Positions 9,197 to 17,269 of a stretch of 64,000 nucleotides of DNA are shown here, one piece after another. How positions within the stretch are numbered: position 1 is the first letter of the stretch; each line of letters begins with the position of its first letter. The notes under the pieces were generated by a model that saw only the letters and a list, made by a program, of their open reading frames with translations, searched no databases and was not told the origin of the DNA. Both the position numbers and the translations under genes were made by a program. Location of the stretch: positions 124,001 through 188,000 of the forward strand of contig CAWBQT010000016.1 of the NCBI GenBank assembly GCA_963790875.1. Reading direction: 5' to 3'. The DNA comes from AP-15 sp963790875. Lineage in GTDB: Bacteria > Pseudomonadota > Alphaproteobacteria > ATCC43930 > CGMCC-115725.

Positions 9197-9260
9197 AGAT
9201 CTTGCCCGTTCTCCTTCAGACTGCCCTGCGCAGCGTCGCTTGGCGATTGGTTGACATTGG

Positions 9261-9443
9261 TCACCCCCTCGTCAACAAAGTGGCAAGTAGGACATTACCG
9301 ATGACCAATGCCATCCAAGCGAGATTATTGGCGTTGAGGCCAAGCCACTGTTTCCAGGCTCCGCGGATGAATTCGCTCCGGCTGTCCCGGTTTTTGCGAC
9401 GCACGCCAGGTTTGTTGAGCATCGGGGGCGCGAGCACTGTCAT
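9261..9443 (-). CDS. Small single-pass membrane protein (60 aa)
   Basis: A basic N-terminal half (KPGVRRKNRDSRSEF) is followed by one hydrophobic helix near the C-terminus (LAWMALVIGNVLLATLLTRG). An alternative GTG start three codons upstream at 9452 is possible. The shared upstream motif lies at 9550-9568 in the same orientation, about 107 bp before the start, which groups it with the other small stress-type genes. No family recognised. Confidence 0.5.
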   Translation of the reverse strand: MTVLAPPMLNKPGVRRKNRDSRSEFIRGAWKQWLGLNANNLAWMALVIGNVLLATLLTRG

Positions 9444-9549
9444 GAACTGCACCCCACACCGCTAATTCTCGCCGGATGGATCATCATTTCGTCACCTCGG
9501 CTTTCGCCGATCACCTTGGCAGCGTAGGCCGCGGCGAGCCGACGACGAC

Positions 9550-9568
9550 AGCCTCGGAAACTACTCAG
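9550..9568 (-). promoter_or_regulatory. Shared upstream motif, site 1
   Basis: Minus strand reads CTGAGTAGTTTCCGAGGCT. Upstream of the small membrane protein at 9261-9443, and at the left edge of the kup relic. Confidence 0.6.
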
Positions 9569-9570
9569 AC

Positions 9571-10070
9571 GTTACCGGCTCGTTCTCGCCGACCCGCCAG
9601 GCGATGCAGCTCGGCTGGTTCCCCGGCCCGCGCATCCGCTAAACCTCGGCCGAGGTAATACGGCCAAATCTACGTTCCCTTCGTGAACCGGATGATGATG
9701 CCGTTGACGATCGCCCTGACGGTCGGTTTCGGCACCTCCGATCGCCTCGCCGGCGCTACGGCACCGCCGTCTCGACCACGATGCTGCTGACAACCGCGCT
9801 GCTCTATAAGGCGATGCGTGTTCGCCGGGACTGGCCATCGCCGGCTGCGTTGCTGACGAGCGGTCTCTTTCTGTCGTCGATTTCGTTCTCTTTGGGGCCA
9901 ATCTACGGAAAATCGTCGAGGGCGGCCTTCGGCGCGATCGTGTTCACCGTCACGACCACATGGTATTTGGGCATCGGGGCTTTCAAAGCGGTAGGGAATC
10001 GCGCGTTGCGCCCCGCTTTCGAGTCCTTCACACGCTTCGACAAATCAGCGATCAGCGTCAGCCGACTTGG
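9571..10070 (+). pseudogene. kup: Relic of a Kup/Trk-type potassium uptake transporter
   Basis: Joined frames read TGSFSPTRQAMQLGW, then a stop at RIR*TSAE, GQIYVPFVNRMMMPLTIAL, shift, AYGTAVSTTMLLTTALLYKA, shift, VVDFVLFGANLRKIVEGG and FGAIVFTVTTTWYLG. This order and wording match the second half of KUP proton/potassium symporters (region from the RQAMQLG motif to the last membrane helices). At least one stop and three frameshifts show it is dead, and the N-terminal half is missing; the relic begins directly beside motif site 1. The 3' end overlaps the convergent AI-2E gene. Confidence 0.8.
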
Positions 10071-12034
10071 TTTGATCTCCGGACGCCGAGGCCAGGCACG
10101 GCACGACGGCGGGCGGTCCAATTTCAACCAGGAGGTTGGCGCTCGCAGCCTCCCTTTCTGCCTCTACGAACTGTTCGACCGCCTGCCGCAGCGAAGTGAC
10201 GACGCGATCGGCATGCGTCGCCGCAAGCGCATCCCTTGCCTCGATCTCCTCCGCCGCCAACGTCCAGAACGCGCCCACGATCATTGCCTGCGGCAGCCGG
10301 CGCCGTAAACGCCGCACGAGGTAGCGCGCGTTGGCGAAACTGCCCGGTTCCAAATAGGAAAGATACGCCATCTGCACGCCGGCCACGTCGAGCCGCGGCA
10401 GGTCAGCCACCGAAACCGCCGCGGACGGCACGACGCGGGCGCCGATCCCGCGCCTTGCCAGAAGCTGTGACAGCATGGCCGCCGCCGCCTGGTCGAGCGA
10501 GCCGCGGCCGGCGATGCACAACACGCTCGTTCCGCGCCAATCGGGCGCAAGAGCCGGCGGCAGCGCTGCCAGCCCGGTCGCTCCTTCCTCGACGGTCTGC
10601 GCCGGTGCGTCGGTATGGTCGGAAAGATCGTCGATGACCCAGTCGACGGCTTCCTTGATCCTGACCCGGCGGGCGTGATCGAGCGCACCCCGATTGACGT
10701 CGAGCTGAGCCAGTGCAAGCCCCCTGATCGCGACCTCGTCGTAATAGGCCGAAAGGGGTTTGTCCTTGAGGAACGCTTCGGCTAGATGCGCGGCTTCGTC
10801 GGGGTCGTCCGCAAGCATATGTTGATAGAAGCTCTCTTCCGGCGCCAGAGGAGGCTGGTCGCCGAGCAAGACCTCGAGAAACCGCAGGTGCTCGACATGC
10901 CGCCCCAGCACGACCAGGCACATGGTCAAGGGCGTCGACAGCAGCAGCCCAACCGGCCCCCACAGCAACGTCCAGAACGCGGCGGCGACCAGCACAGCGA
11001 CGCCGGAAAGCCCCGTGCTGTGGCCATAGAGCCAGGGCTCGATCACATAGCCGGTGACGAGTTCGACGGCTAGGAACAGACCGGCGACCCAGAACATCGT
11101 CGCCCAGCCCGGATCGACGGCAACGGCGAGCGCGGCCGGAAACGCAGCGGCGATAATCGAGCCGATGTAAGGGACGAAACGCAAGAGCATCGTCAGGATG
11201 CCCCAGAGTGCCGGGTTCGGCACGCCGATGACCCACAGCCCGGTCCCGACCAATACGCCGACGCTCGCATTGATCGCACTCTGCATCAGAAGATAGCGGC
11301 TCAGGCGCCCGGCGGCGTCGTCCAGCGCCTCGGTCGTGCGCCGAAGATCGCGCGCCCCGGCCAGCCGAACGAAACGGTTCTCGCAGGTCTCGTTTCTGCA
11401 GCAGGAAAAAGATCACAAAGACGATGACGATGCCGGCCGTCGCCAAGGGTTGCAGCAGTGGTCCGGCGATCTGCAGAATGACCTCGAATGGGGTCGCTCC
11501 GGATGAGCGGATTTCGACCGGAACCGGCTGTTGCTGGATACCGGGGGCGAGGACGGCAGGCCGGTTCGTTGCCGGGCGTACTGTCTTGCCCTCGGGCGTG
11601 GCGAATTCGCTGCCGAGATCGCTCAGCGTCGTCGCGGCACGCCCTATAACGCCGCTGCCGGTCATCGTATCCCGAAGCGAATGGACCTTCTCGGTGATGT
11701 TGGTCTGGTATCGGGGCAGATTCTCGGTCAGATGCGCCAGCTGGCTGCCGATCAGCCCGCCGATGCCGAGGATCACGGAGAAGGCGAGCACGACCACGAT
11801 GATGACGGCGAGCACGCGATTGACGTGCCAACGGCGCAGCAGCAGCACTGGCGGCCCGAGCGCAAAGCTCATGAGGACAGCGAGAGCCATCGGAACAAAG
11901 ACTTCCCGCCCGAAGTAGAGCGCCGCAATGGCAACGACCCCGACGGCCAGGGTTTCCAGACCCGTGGGAGGGGAACCTGCGACAGGGATGTCCGCCGGGA
12001 GAGCGGCGTCGGCCGCAGCGGTAGTATCGGGCAT
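10045..12034 (-). pseudogene. AI-2E family transporter with C-terminal extension, one frameshift
   Basis: From ATG 12034 the protein opens with a polar leader, then hydrophobic pairs (GLETLAVGVVAIAALYFG, VLAVIIVVVLAFSVILGIGG), a periplasmic stretch and a helix ending IFFLLQKRDLRE. The frame breaks at 11375-11385; one base over it resumes RFVRLAGARDLRRTTEALDD, NPALWGILTMLLRFVPYIG and the remaining AI-2E/PerM helices. A soluble extension of about 240 residues follows, including VLCIAGRGSLDQAAAAMLS, present in a subset of relatives and of unknown role. Members export autoinducer-2 or other small molecules or ions. One indel is the only damage seen, so a sequencing error is possible. Confidence 0.75.
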
Positions 12035-12407
12035 GGTAAGCGGTCTCCTCCAGCCAGGTTCGTGTATAGAGGACGCCGTGCATTCCTCAATCAGCGCGGT
12101 CTCGGCGTGGCAATCGAACTCGGCAACTTGGAGCAGCCGATAGCTCGGAGACCCTCGGTCGGCGGAGTGATCGCGAGTTCGCTTCCGAACTGGATATTGT
12201 CGCCGCTGCCGTGCTGCGCACGGCGTCGTGACCGCTCGCATTGCAGCGCAGAATGGGGGTTGCAGATCCCACCCCCATTCGCGCTTTTCAGGCCGCTTTC
12301 CGCCGGCGTCGTAGCCCTGACGACCGACCGACGCGGGCGGATCGTCAATCCTCGGGCCGCCTAATGGTCAAGTCCGATAGCCGCGGCCCGCCGCCATTGC
12401 CCAGAGC
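12035..12407. other. Intergenic; contains an inverted repeat
   Basis: No gene recognised. The only structure is the inverted repeat at 12252-12279, listed separately. Confidence 0.5.
12252..12279. repeat. Inverted repeat (9-bp perfect stem)
   Basis: AATGGGGGT and ACCCCCATT separated by 10 bases. On the minus strand it lies 130 bp past the end of the secreted-protein gene. No T-run follows on either strand, so a factor-independent terminator is not supported. Confidence 0.45.
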
Positions 12408-12713
12408 CTATTCGAAGCTCGCGACACAAGAGGCATGCAGCTGCGGATCGTCGATCGGCCCGCATTCCTTTTTTACTCGACTGGCACGGAAGCTGCTGTT
12501 CGAGTGCACCAAGGCCTCGTATCGCTGGCTGTCGCCTACATTGTGCCGCGCCGACCGAGGGCCCGAACGGTCGCCGGGATTGGCTTGCGGGCCATTGGTT
12601 ATCACCTCGGTCCCGCTCGTGCTCATCGCGGCGCGGGCGTTCGGCATGGCCGCGATCGCCGCCAGGAATGCGGCTGAAAAGGCCAAGCCTGTCATCAGCT
12701 TATACTTTGACAT
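12408..12713 (-). CDS. Small secreted hypothetical protein (101 aa)
   Basis: ATG 12713 follows AAAGGAAT. The N-terminus is a clear Sec signal peptide (MSKYKLMTGLAFSAAFLAAI) with likely cleavage after ARA at about residue 28. The mature part is polar, with two cysteines near the end (KKECG, ASCVASFE) that could form a disulfide. Family unknown. Motif site 2 at 12809-12828 lies about 100 bp upstream in the same orientation, and a second weaker GAGTAATTCCGGCTTAACC copy occurs about 30 bp before the start. Confidence 0.65.
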   Translation of the reverse strand: MSKYKLMTGLAFSAAFLAAIAAMPNARAAMSTSGTEVITNGPQANPGDRSGPRSARHNVGDSQRYEALVHSNSSFRASRVKKECGPIDDPQLHASCVASFE

Positions 12714-12808
12714 CACGTGAGATTCCTTTTCTCTCTGCAAGGTTAAGCCGGAATTACTCAGTCGTCTACTTGTAGATAGTGAATATAAGACCTCGCAAAT
12801 ACGCCTGA

Positions 12809-12828
12809 TAGGCTCGGAAACCACTTAG
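12809..12828 (-). promoter_or_regulatory. Shared upstream motif, site 2
   Basis: Minus strand reads CTAAGTGGTTTCCGAGCCTA. Upstream of the small secreted protein at 12408-12713. Confidence 0.6.
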
Positions 12829-12853
12829 ATGCGGCTTGCCTGCGAGCCACCCA

Positions 12854-13303
12854 TCACTGATCGGCAACTCGCAGCATATCGGCTGCAGACCGGAGCGTCT
12901 GTGACGGCCGCCGGCCGCTATTTCTATGGTGTGCTGCAACCTCAGGCTCTGGGGATGGAACGCGCCTTTGCAGCGAAAGCGGCGAAGATCCTCTCTCAGG
13001 CCAAACGCCTGCCTTTTCAGCAACCGCGATCGGCTGCGCCGCGTCCTCGCTGGGATCGTTTCCCGCTTCTGTTGCTATCGCTTCCGCATATTCCAATCTT
13101 CCGACAGCCGCTTCTTCCGGCCAACGTTTCTCATATAAAGCGAGGAGCTCTGCCGCATCCTCTCCGGACGCCTCATGATGGCGAAAGCTTTCTTCGCGAT
13201 TCCTTTCTTCGGCACTGCGCACGCGGCGCTCGTGATACGCAATCACCCGCAGCAAGGAGACCACGGCCTCCCTCGGTCGCTTATCGATGTGGCGCAAGTG
13301 CAT
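12854..13303 (-). CDS. Hypothetical protein, last gene of CsbD operon (149 aa)
   Basis: Begins MHLRHIDKRPREAVVSLLRV and continues with a charged, mostly helical region rich in Glu, Arg and Ala; no transmembrane segment, no recognised domain. It starts 18 bp after the DUF883-like gene on the same strand, so it is probably the fourth gene of the CsbD-PRC-DUF883 operon. The last 50 residues look low-complexity and could include a shifted end. Existence rests on operon position and coding bias only. Confidence 0.45.
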   Translation of the reverse strand: MHLRHIDKRPREAVVSLLRVIAYHERRVRSAEERNREESFRHHEASGEDAAELLALYEKRWPEEAAVGRLEYAEAIATEAGNDPSEDAAQPIAVAEKAGVWPERGSSPLSLQRRVPSPEPEVAAHHRNSGRRPSQTLRSAADMLRVADQ

Positions 13304-13321
13304 CAGCCTTTAAGAGCTATT

Positions 13322-13786
13322 TCAGTAATCTTCATTCGGTTCCGGGGCAGCCCCCTTGCTTCGTTTGACCTGGGCCTTATCGTCGGCCGTCGTTCTTGGC
13401 CTGCCGCCTCCACCGTGAAGCCACCAACCGGCGACGTAGCCGAGTGCGACGCCGACCAAAACCGACATCAACGGGTTCTCATGGATCTGCCGCGAAACGG
13501 ATCTCGCCGCGCGACGACCCCCATCAACGACGTCCCCCGCCACTGTGCTCGCCTGCGACCAGGCCTGCTGAGCGATTTCACCCGCATCGCCCAATCTCTT
13601 CTTCGCCTGACTGGCCGCCGCAATCGTAGCCGCGGTGGCATCCTGTACAATTTTCTGGGCATGCCCAGCTGCGGCGGCCGTGGCCGCCGTCGCGCTCTGC
13701 ACCCGCTCGCCGATTGCCTCTCCGGCCTTTATCACGCAAGCTTCCGCGCTTCCCGCGTTGTTCGAAGAGGGGGTATCGTTCATCAT
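13322..13786 (-). CDS. DUF883/ElaB-like membrane-anchored protein
   Basis: A 154-residue protein starting at a double ATG after CGGAGGAAG. Residues 15-85 are an Ala-rich amphipathic helix (GERVQSATAATAAAAGHAQK), then ENPLMSVLVGVALGYVAGW forms a single C-terminal membrane helix with the NPLxxxxxGxxxGY pattern of the ElaB/YqjD/DUF883 family. E. coli relatives are stationary-phase inner-membrane proteins that bind ribosomes. A Gly-rich, basic cytoplasmic tail of about 35 residues follows. Third gene of the CsbD operon. Confidence 0.75.
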   Translation of the reverse strand: MMNDTPSSNNAGSAEACVIKAGEAIGERVQSATAATAAAAGHAQKIVQDATAATIAAASQAKKRLGDAGEIAQQAWSQASTVAGDVVDGGRRAARSVSRQIHENPLMSVLVGVALGYVAGWWLHGGGGRPRTTADDKAQVKRSKGAAPEPNEDY

Positions 13787-13847
13787 CTTCCTCCGTTCGA
13801 CATCGTTCTGTCCCGCGAACTTCCGCCTTCACAGTTCCGGAGGAGGA

Positions 13848-14240
13848 TCAGCCGGCAGCGTATTTGAACTCCGGCAGCATCTTGAGCCCCTCTTTGGTCC
13901 CGCCCGGCAGGATCACCTTGTTGTCGGTGAACTTCAGCGAGTTGTACGGGACCACGACCAAGTGGGTGCCCATGCCAAGAAAGCCGCCGATCGATAGCAC
14001 GGCATATGGCTGCTTGCCGTCGCGGCTGACCAGCAGGTCGGCGATCTTGCCGATGGTTTCGTTCTCATCGTTGACGACCGCGCTGCCAATGACCTCGGAC
14101 GCGCGATAGCCGGCCGCCAGCTTCTGCACATCGACCTTGACGAGATCGATTGTCTGCGGTGTGACTTGCGCTCCGGCGCCGCCGGAAACAAGGGCCACGC
14201 CGATCATTGCCGCGCCGGCAAGAGTCATTACTCTTTTCAT
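13848..14240 (-). CDS. PRC-barrel domain protein, exported
   Basis: Residues 1-24 are a signal peptide (MKRVMTLAGAAMIGVALVSG), and the mature part carries a PRC-barrel (ASEVIGSAVVNDENETIGKI, then PYAVLSIGGFLGMGTHLVVV). PRC-barrels bind ligands or protein partners; periplasmic versions with this sequence are common among alphaproteobacterial stress genes, role unknown. 57 bp after the CsbD gene, same strand. Confidence 0.8.
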   Translation of the reverse strand: MKRVMTLAGAAMIGVALVSGGAGAQVTPQTIDLVKVDVQKLAAGYRASEVIGSAVVNDENETIGKIADLLVSRDGKQPYAVLSIGGFLGMGTHLVVVPYNSLKFTDNKVILPGGTKEGLKMLPEFKYAAG

Positions 14241-14297
14241 GATACGTTTCCTCCAGAGTCCCTTGATCCCAGTCGACCTATGTCAGGCGCCCGGTCC

Positions 14298-14468
14298 TTA
14301 CCGCTTCACCGCGTCCTTGAGGCCGCCGAGAGCGTTCTGGACCTTGCCCTCGACCTTGTCGGCCTTGCCATCGGCCTCTAGCTTGGCGTCGCCTGTCGCC
14401 TTGCCAATGATCTCCTTGACCGAGCCCTTGGTCTCTTTCGCTGCTCCTGCGATACGATCCTGGTTCAT
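14298..14468 (-). CDS. CsbD family general stress protein
   Basis: A 56-residue protein MNQDRIAGAAKETKGSVKEI..GKATGDAKLEADGKADKVEGK, the complete CsbD signature. CsbD is a sigma-B-controlled stress protein in Bacillus; alphaproteobacterial versions are typically general-stress genes, biochemical role unknown. Start ATG 14468 has GGAG 11 bases upstream. It heads a probable four-gene operon. Its upstream region carries motif site 3 and a triplicated GGTAGATT element. Confidence 0.9.
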   Translation of the reverse strand: MNQDRIAGAAKETKGSVKEIIGKATGDAKLEADGKADKVEGKVQNALGGLKDAVKR

Positions 14469-14498
14469 TACTGTAAACTCCAACCGTGGAAGTGAGTC

Positions 14499-14546
14499 CG
14501 GTAGATTAGTCGATTATATAAGAACGGTAGATTTCTCCGGTAGATT
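14499..14546 (-). repeat. Three CGGTAGATT elements before csbD
   Basis: GGTAGATT occurs at 14500, 14527 and 14539 on the plus strand (AATCTACC on the coding strand), the last overlapping motif site 3. The AATCTACC unit matches the 3' half of the shared motif, so this promoter has extra half-sites. Confidence 0.55.
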
Positions 14547-14560
14547 CGGAAAATACTCAG
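14540..14560 (-). promoter_or_regulatory. Shared upstream motif, site 3
   Basis: Minus strand reads CTGAGTATTTTCCGAATCTA. It lies 72 bp upstream of the CsbD start. Confidence 0.65.
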
Positions 14561-14674
14561 ATCCCGCTGATCGCCACCGCCTCGCATCGCGCTATGGCTT
14601 ATTGCTTTTGGAGCGAGCCCCGCCATTGGACGGGCTATCCGGACATGCAAGACTGGGTGGCGATCCGGTTTCGG

Positions 14675-14696
14675 CTGAGTAGTTTCCGGGTCTACC
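14675..14696 (+). promoter_or_regulatory. Shared upstream motif, site 4
   Basis: Reads CTGAGTAGTTTCCGGGTCTA then CC. It lies 71 bp upstream of the 23-residue membrane peptide and YihY. Confidence 0.65.
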
Positions 14697-14766
14697 GCGA
14701 CCGCTTTTTGCCCCGATATCGTGGGAATACGGCCGGTAAGGCCGCCGACCGGAGCGGGGAACGAAC

Positions 14767-14838
14767 GTGTTTTACCTCATTAGCGTCGTCGTCGCCGTCG
14801 CGGCACTCGTGACCGCAGGCTTTTTCGGGTTGCTTTGA
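14767..14838 (+). CDS. Single-helix membrane micro-protein (23 aa)
   Basis: GTG start, product MFYLISVVVAVAALVTAGFF plus GLL: one uninterrupted hydrophobic helix. It resembles in build the 27-residue peptide at 50705-50788 (IIGVVVVVILVAGYFG), and both lie downstream of the shared motif. Its TGA overlaps the TTG start of the YihY gene (TTGA), suggesting translational coupling. Function unknown; possibly a stress-induced membrane peptide. Confidence 0.5.
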   Translation: MFYLISVVVAVAALVTAGFFGLL

Positions 14839-15833
14839 TCTCCCGAGCGCGAAAAAGGCTGGCGTCTGCTTCTCTCGTGCGCATCGAGCATGGCGGACGA
14901 TCGGCTTGCTGGTCGACCAGTCCGATGGCGGGCTGGTGGACGATCCTGCTGGCTACGTCGCGGCGGATGGGCAAGGATAGCCTTTCGGTACTCGCTGCCG
15001 GTGTTGCCTTCCAGACCTTCTTCTCGCTCTTTCCGACGCTGACGGCGGTGGTCTCGCTTTACGGCCTCGCTGCCGACCCGAAGATGGTGGAGCGGCAGAT
15101 CGGGGCGATTCAGGGCGTGTTGCCGCCGGAGGCCGTCAAGCTTATCGCCGCGTGGCTGCAGGCGCTGGCCCAAGGCCCGGCCACGCGGTTCGGCATCGGC
15201 CTTATCGTCAGCGTCGCGCTTGCCTTCTGGAGCATGTGGTCGGCAACCGCGATGCTGATGAATGCCGTCAACATCTGCTATGGCAGGGAGCAGCGTCGCG
15301 GATACCTTTCCTTCAACTTGCAGGCTTTGGCGCTCGGCGCCGGCTTGGCGCTCTTCGGCATCGTCGCGTTCGCGCTGGTGGCGGTGCTGCCTGCTGCTCT
15401 CGCCCTGCTGCCGGTGTCCGATGCATGGGGCCACACGCTGGGCCTTGTCCGCTGGCCGGTTCTGGCCGGGATCGTCATCCTTGCGCTCGCCATCGTCTAC
15501 CGCTACGCCCCGGATCGGGCGGCGCCGAAATGGCAATGGATAAGTTGCGGATCGGTTGTGGCAACAGTTCTATGGATCCTGGGGTCGATCGCCTTTACGA
15601 CCTATGTTTCGATGGTCGGCAGCTACGACAGGACCTACGGCTCGCTCGGCGCCGTCATCATTCTGCTGCTCTGGTTCTACCTGACCGCCTACGTCATCCT
15701 CGCCGGGGCCGAACTCAATGCGGAGATCGAGCTTCAAGCCCAGCAGGACTACTCTCAGCAGGCGTCTTATGATTTTCCCATTGCTCCGACCAAGACGATC
15801 AGGATGACCAAACCGACACCGCCGCCCCCATAG
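14835..15833 (+). CDS. YihY/BrkB family inner-membrane protein
   Basis: Up to 332 residues with six membrane helices. The first conserved element is LSVLAAGVAFQTFFSLFPTL, followed by LYGLAADPK, AFWSMWSATAMLMNAVNICY, YDRTYGSLGAVIILLLWFY and YVILAGAELNAEIE at the end, all YihY hallmarks (formerly annotated RNase BN). Function is not established. The TTG at 14835 is the earliest start and couples to the micro-protein; an ATG at 14925 just before GWWTILLATSRR is an equally plausible start. The C-terminus overlaps the convergent gene at 15799 by 35 bp. Confidence 0.85.
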   Translation: MISRARKRLASASLVRIEHGGRSACWSTSPMAGWWTILLATSRRMGKDSLSVLAAGVAFQTFFSLFPTLTAVVSLYGLAADPKMVERQIGAIQGVLPPEAVKLIAAWLQALAQGPATRFGIGLIVSVALAFWSMWSATAMLMNAVNICYGREQRRGYLSFNLQALALGAGLALFGIVAFALVAVLPAALALLPVSDAWGHTLGLVRWPVLAGIVILALAIVYRYAPDRAAPKWQWISCGSVVATVLWILGSIAFTTYVSMVGSYDRTYGSLGAVIILLLWFYLTAYVILAGAELNAEIELQAQQDYSQQASYDFPIAPTKTIRMTKPTPPPP

Positions 15834-15918
15834 CCGAAATGAGATGGCAAATGACCAGCGTACCTGCCGACGAAAGCACGGCGAGCACGAGGACAACCGC
15901 AAGCAGGTTTTGCAGCAC
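15799..15918 (-). CDS. Single-helix membrane micro-protein (39 aa)
   Basis: GTG at 15918 is preceded by a strong AAGGAGATCGAGCA. The product MLQNLLAVVLVLAVLSSAGT continues LVICHLISAMG, one long hydrophobic helix with a Cys-His pair. A much longer frame to 16059 exists, but the ribosome site argues for this short form. No family recognised. It overlaps the YihY stop convergently. Confidence 0.5.
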   Translation of the reverse strand: MLQNLLAVVLVLAVLSSAGTLVICHLISAMGAAVSVWSS

Positions 15919-16090
15919 TGCTCGATCTCCTTGAACTTTCGCTTTCCAGAGGAGCGGCTTCGGCCAGTTTGCGACTGATCCGGCCTGTCTCAGCGGCTGG
16001 AAAGCAGGCACTGCGCGCATTAACGATCGAGATAGGCCTGAAACGTGGATGTTGTTCACAGTGTCGATCCCAATTCAGCCTGCCTTAACT

Positions 16091-16300
16091 CTAATAATGC
16101 GGCTTGCTCTGGTCGGCACCGCCGGTAATCGCGTTCCCGGTGGCGGAGATGTCTTCGCCCGCGCTCGCTGCAGTATTGCAGGCACTCAGGAAAGCGGCCG
16201 AGCTAGACAAAAGGAATAAATTGAAAAGAAGACTGCCAGAATTTTGCGCATCGGCCGTGCCCGATCGGTTTCGATTGGTTCCAAGAAAGATGGGGAGCAT
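16091..16300 (-). CDS. Entericidin A/B-like lipoprotein, start or frame uncertain
   Basis: The C-terminal half, AAFLSACNTAASAGEDISAT then GNAI, is the entericidin signature: a lipobox (LSAC) followed by NTxxGxGxDIxxxGxxI. These are tiny outer-membrane lipoproteins, often under general stress control and linked to programmed lysis in E. coli. In this frame the N-terminus is not a good signal peptide. A typical one, MRKILAVFF, starts at 16251 in another frame and would join after a one-base shift within the T-rich run near 16215-16225. Site 5 lies directly upstream. Confidence 0.65.
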   Translation of the reverse strand: MLPIFLGTNRNRSGTADAQNSGSLLFNLFLLSSSAAFLSACNTAASAGEDISATGNAITGGADQSKPHY

Positions 16301-16314
16301 GAACGAAAACCGAA

Positions 16315-16333
16315 AGGCTCGGAAAATACTCAG
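16315..16333 (-). promoter_or_regulatory. Shared upstream motif, site 5
   Basis: Minus strand reads CTGAGTATTTTCCGAGCCT. It lies 64 bp before the internal ATG (16251) of the entericidin-like gene. Confidence 0.65.
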
Positions 16334-16428
16334 ACGAACGTCCTTCCGTGGTTTCCCATTGCGGGTTTGCTCGAGGCGTTGACGCCAGGGTCCGGGATCT
16401 TACGGCTGCGCTCAAGGCGGCTTGCGGT

Positions 16429-16450
16429 TTGAGTAGTTTCCGAAGCTACC
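16429..16450 (+). promoter_or_regulatory. Shared upstream motif, site 6
   Basis: Reads TTGAGTAGTTTCCGAAGCTA then CC. It lies 142 bp upstream of the gene at 16593. Confidence 0.6.
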
Positions 16451-16592
16451 GTCGCAGTCGCGCCGCGGGCTAATGTCGAACCGTTCAACCCGTGCAATCG
16501 CCGGGTTGCCTGTCGAGCGAAAGGCACTTTTCGCAGGCCTGCATGCTTTCGCAGGAGCCAACGCCGCTCGATCGACATAGCGGAGAAATAGG

Positions 16593-16814
16593 ATGCTGAA
16601 CATCCACCATGAAGAATCACGGCAAAGCCAAGTGACGGTGGCGTTCGCCGATGGCCCGCTGTCATTTCTGTTGTCGAAGGACGCCACGTTCGAAGATCTA
16701 GCGGATCGTCTCGAGCGCCTCGCTGAGCGGCACCGCGGCAACCCGATCGCAATCAACGTCAAATTCGCGGCGGTGCCGGACGCCCGAGCCCAGGCGCTGC
16801 GCAACCATCCTTGA
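16593..16814 (+). CDS. Small hypothetical protein (73 aa)
   Basis: Begins MLNIHHEESRQSQVTVAFAD. It has a beta-strand-like first half and a charged helix (TFEDLADRLERLAERHRGNP), resembling small uncharacterised cytosolic proteins of alphaproteobacteria. No catalytic motif. A ribosome-site-like GGAGAAATAGG precedes the ATG. Motif site 6 suggests membership of the same regulon as its neighbours. Confidence 0.65.
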   Translation: MLNIHHEESRQSQVTVAFADGPLSFLLSKDATFEDLADRLERLAERHRGNPIAINVKFAAVPDARAQALRNHP

Positions 16815-16997
16815 CTGCCGCCACCACGGCGCTCACGGGGACGGCCGGCGGAGCGATCAACTCGGCTACGGCGGCTAGGCTGGCAAGAAACCAGCGTTGT
16901 CAGTTCGCCCGACTTCGGGGTCGAAGTGTCCGGGCTTTCACCCGGCATCCCGATAGCCGCGTCGTTCTTCGCTTCGGTTCCAGTCCGCCGAAATTGT

Positions 16998-17198
16998 TCA
17001 TTCCAGCGCCCTGTGTTCTGAGAAGAGAATATTTGACACCCGAGCCAAGCGCGCAGGCACGATCTCGATTACGGTGAAGCCCAATCTTTCCAGGAGCTGG
17101 TTCTCCGCCGTTTTCTGCGATCGATCGGGGACGAGCTTCATTCCAACCTCGTTGGGTCGTCGCGCGTTTCGGTACAGGATCTTCAGACCCACTCGCAC
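16998..17198 (-). CDS. Hypothetical protein (66 aa), doubtful
   Basis: GTG-started frame MRVGLKILYRNARRPNEVGM ... LLERLGFTVIEIVPARLARV. The composition is protein-like, but an overlapping longer minus-strand frame (16900-17235) competes and neither has a clear ribosome site. Motif site 7 lies 50 bp upstream in the same orientation, which is the main reason to list it. Confidence 0.35.
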   Translation of the reverse strand: MRVGLKILYRNARRPNEVGMKLVPDRSQKTAENQLLERLGFTVIEIVPARLARVSNILFSEHRALE

Positions 17199-17247
17199 GA
17201 CCCATCAGCGCCAGCACCCTCGAACATGCCGCCATGCTCCAATCTCG

Positions 17248-17269
17248 GGTAGCTTCGGAAACTACCTAT
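17248..17269 (-). promoter_or_regulatory. Shared upstream motif, site 7
   Basis: Minus strand reads ATAGGTAGTTTCCGAAGCTA then CC; here GGTAGTTTC/GAAGCTACC makes the palindrome nearly perfect. Confidence 0.6.

Noticed and set aside
12252..12279. Terminator for the small secreted-protein gene
   Set aside because: Stem is good but no T-run follows on the minus strand and it is 130 bp past the stop.
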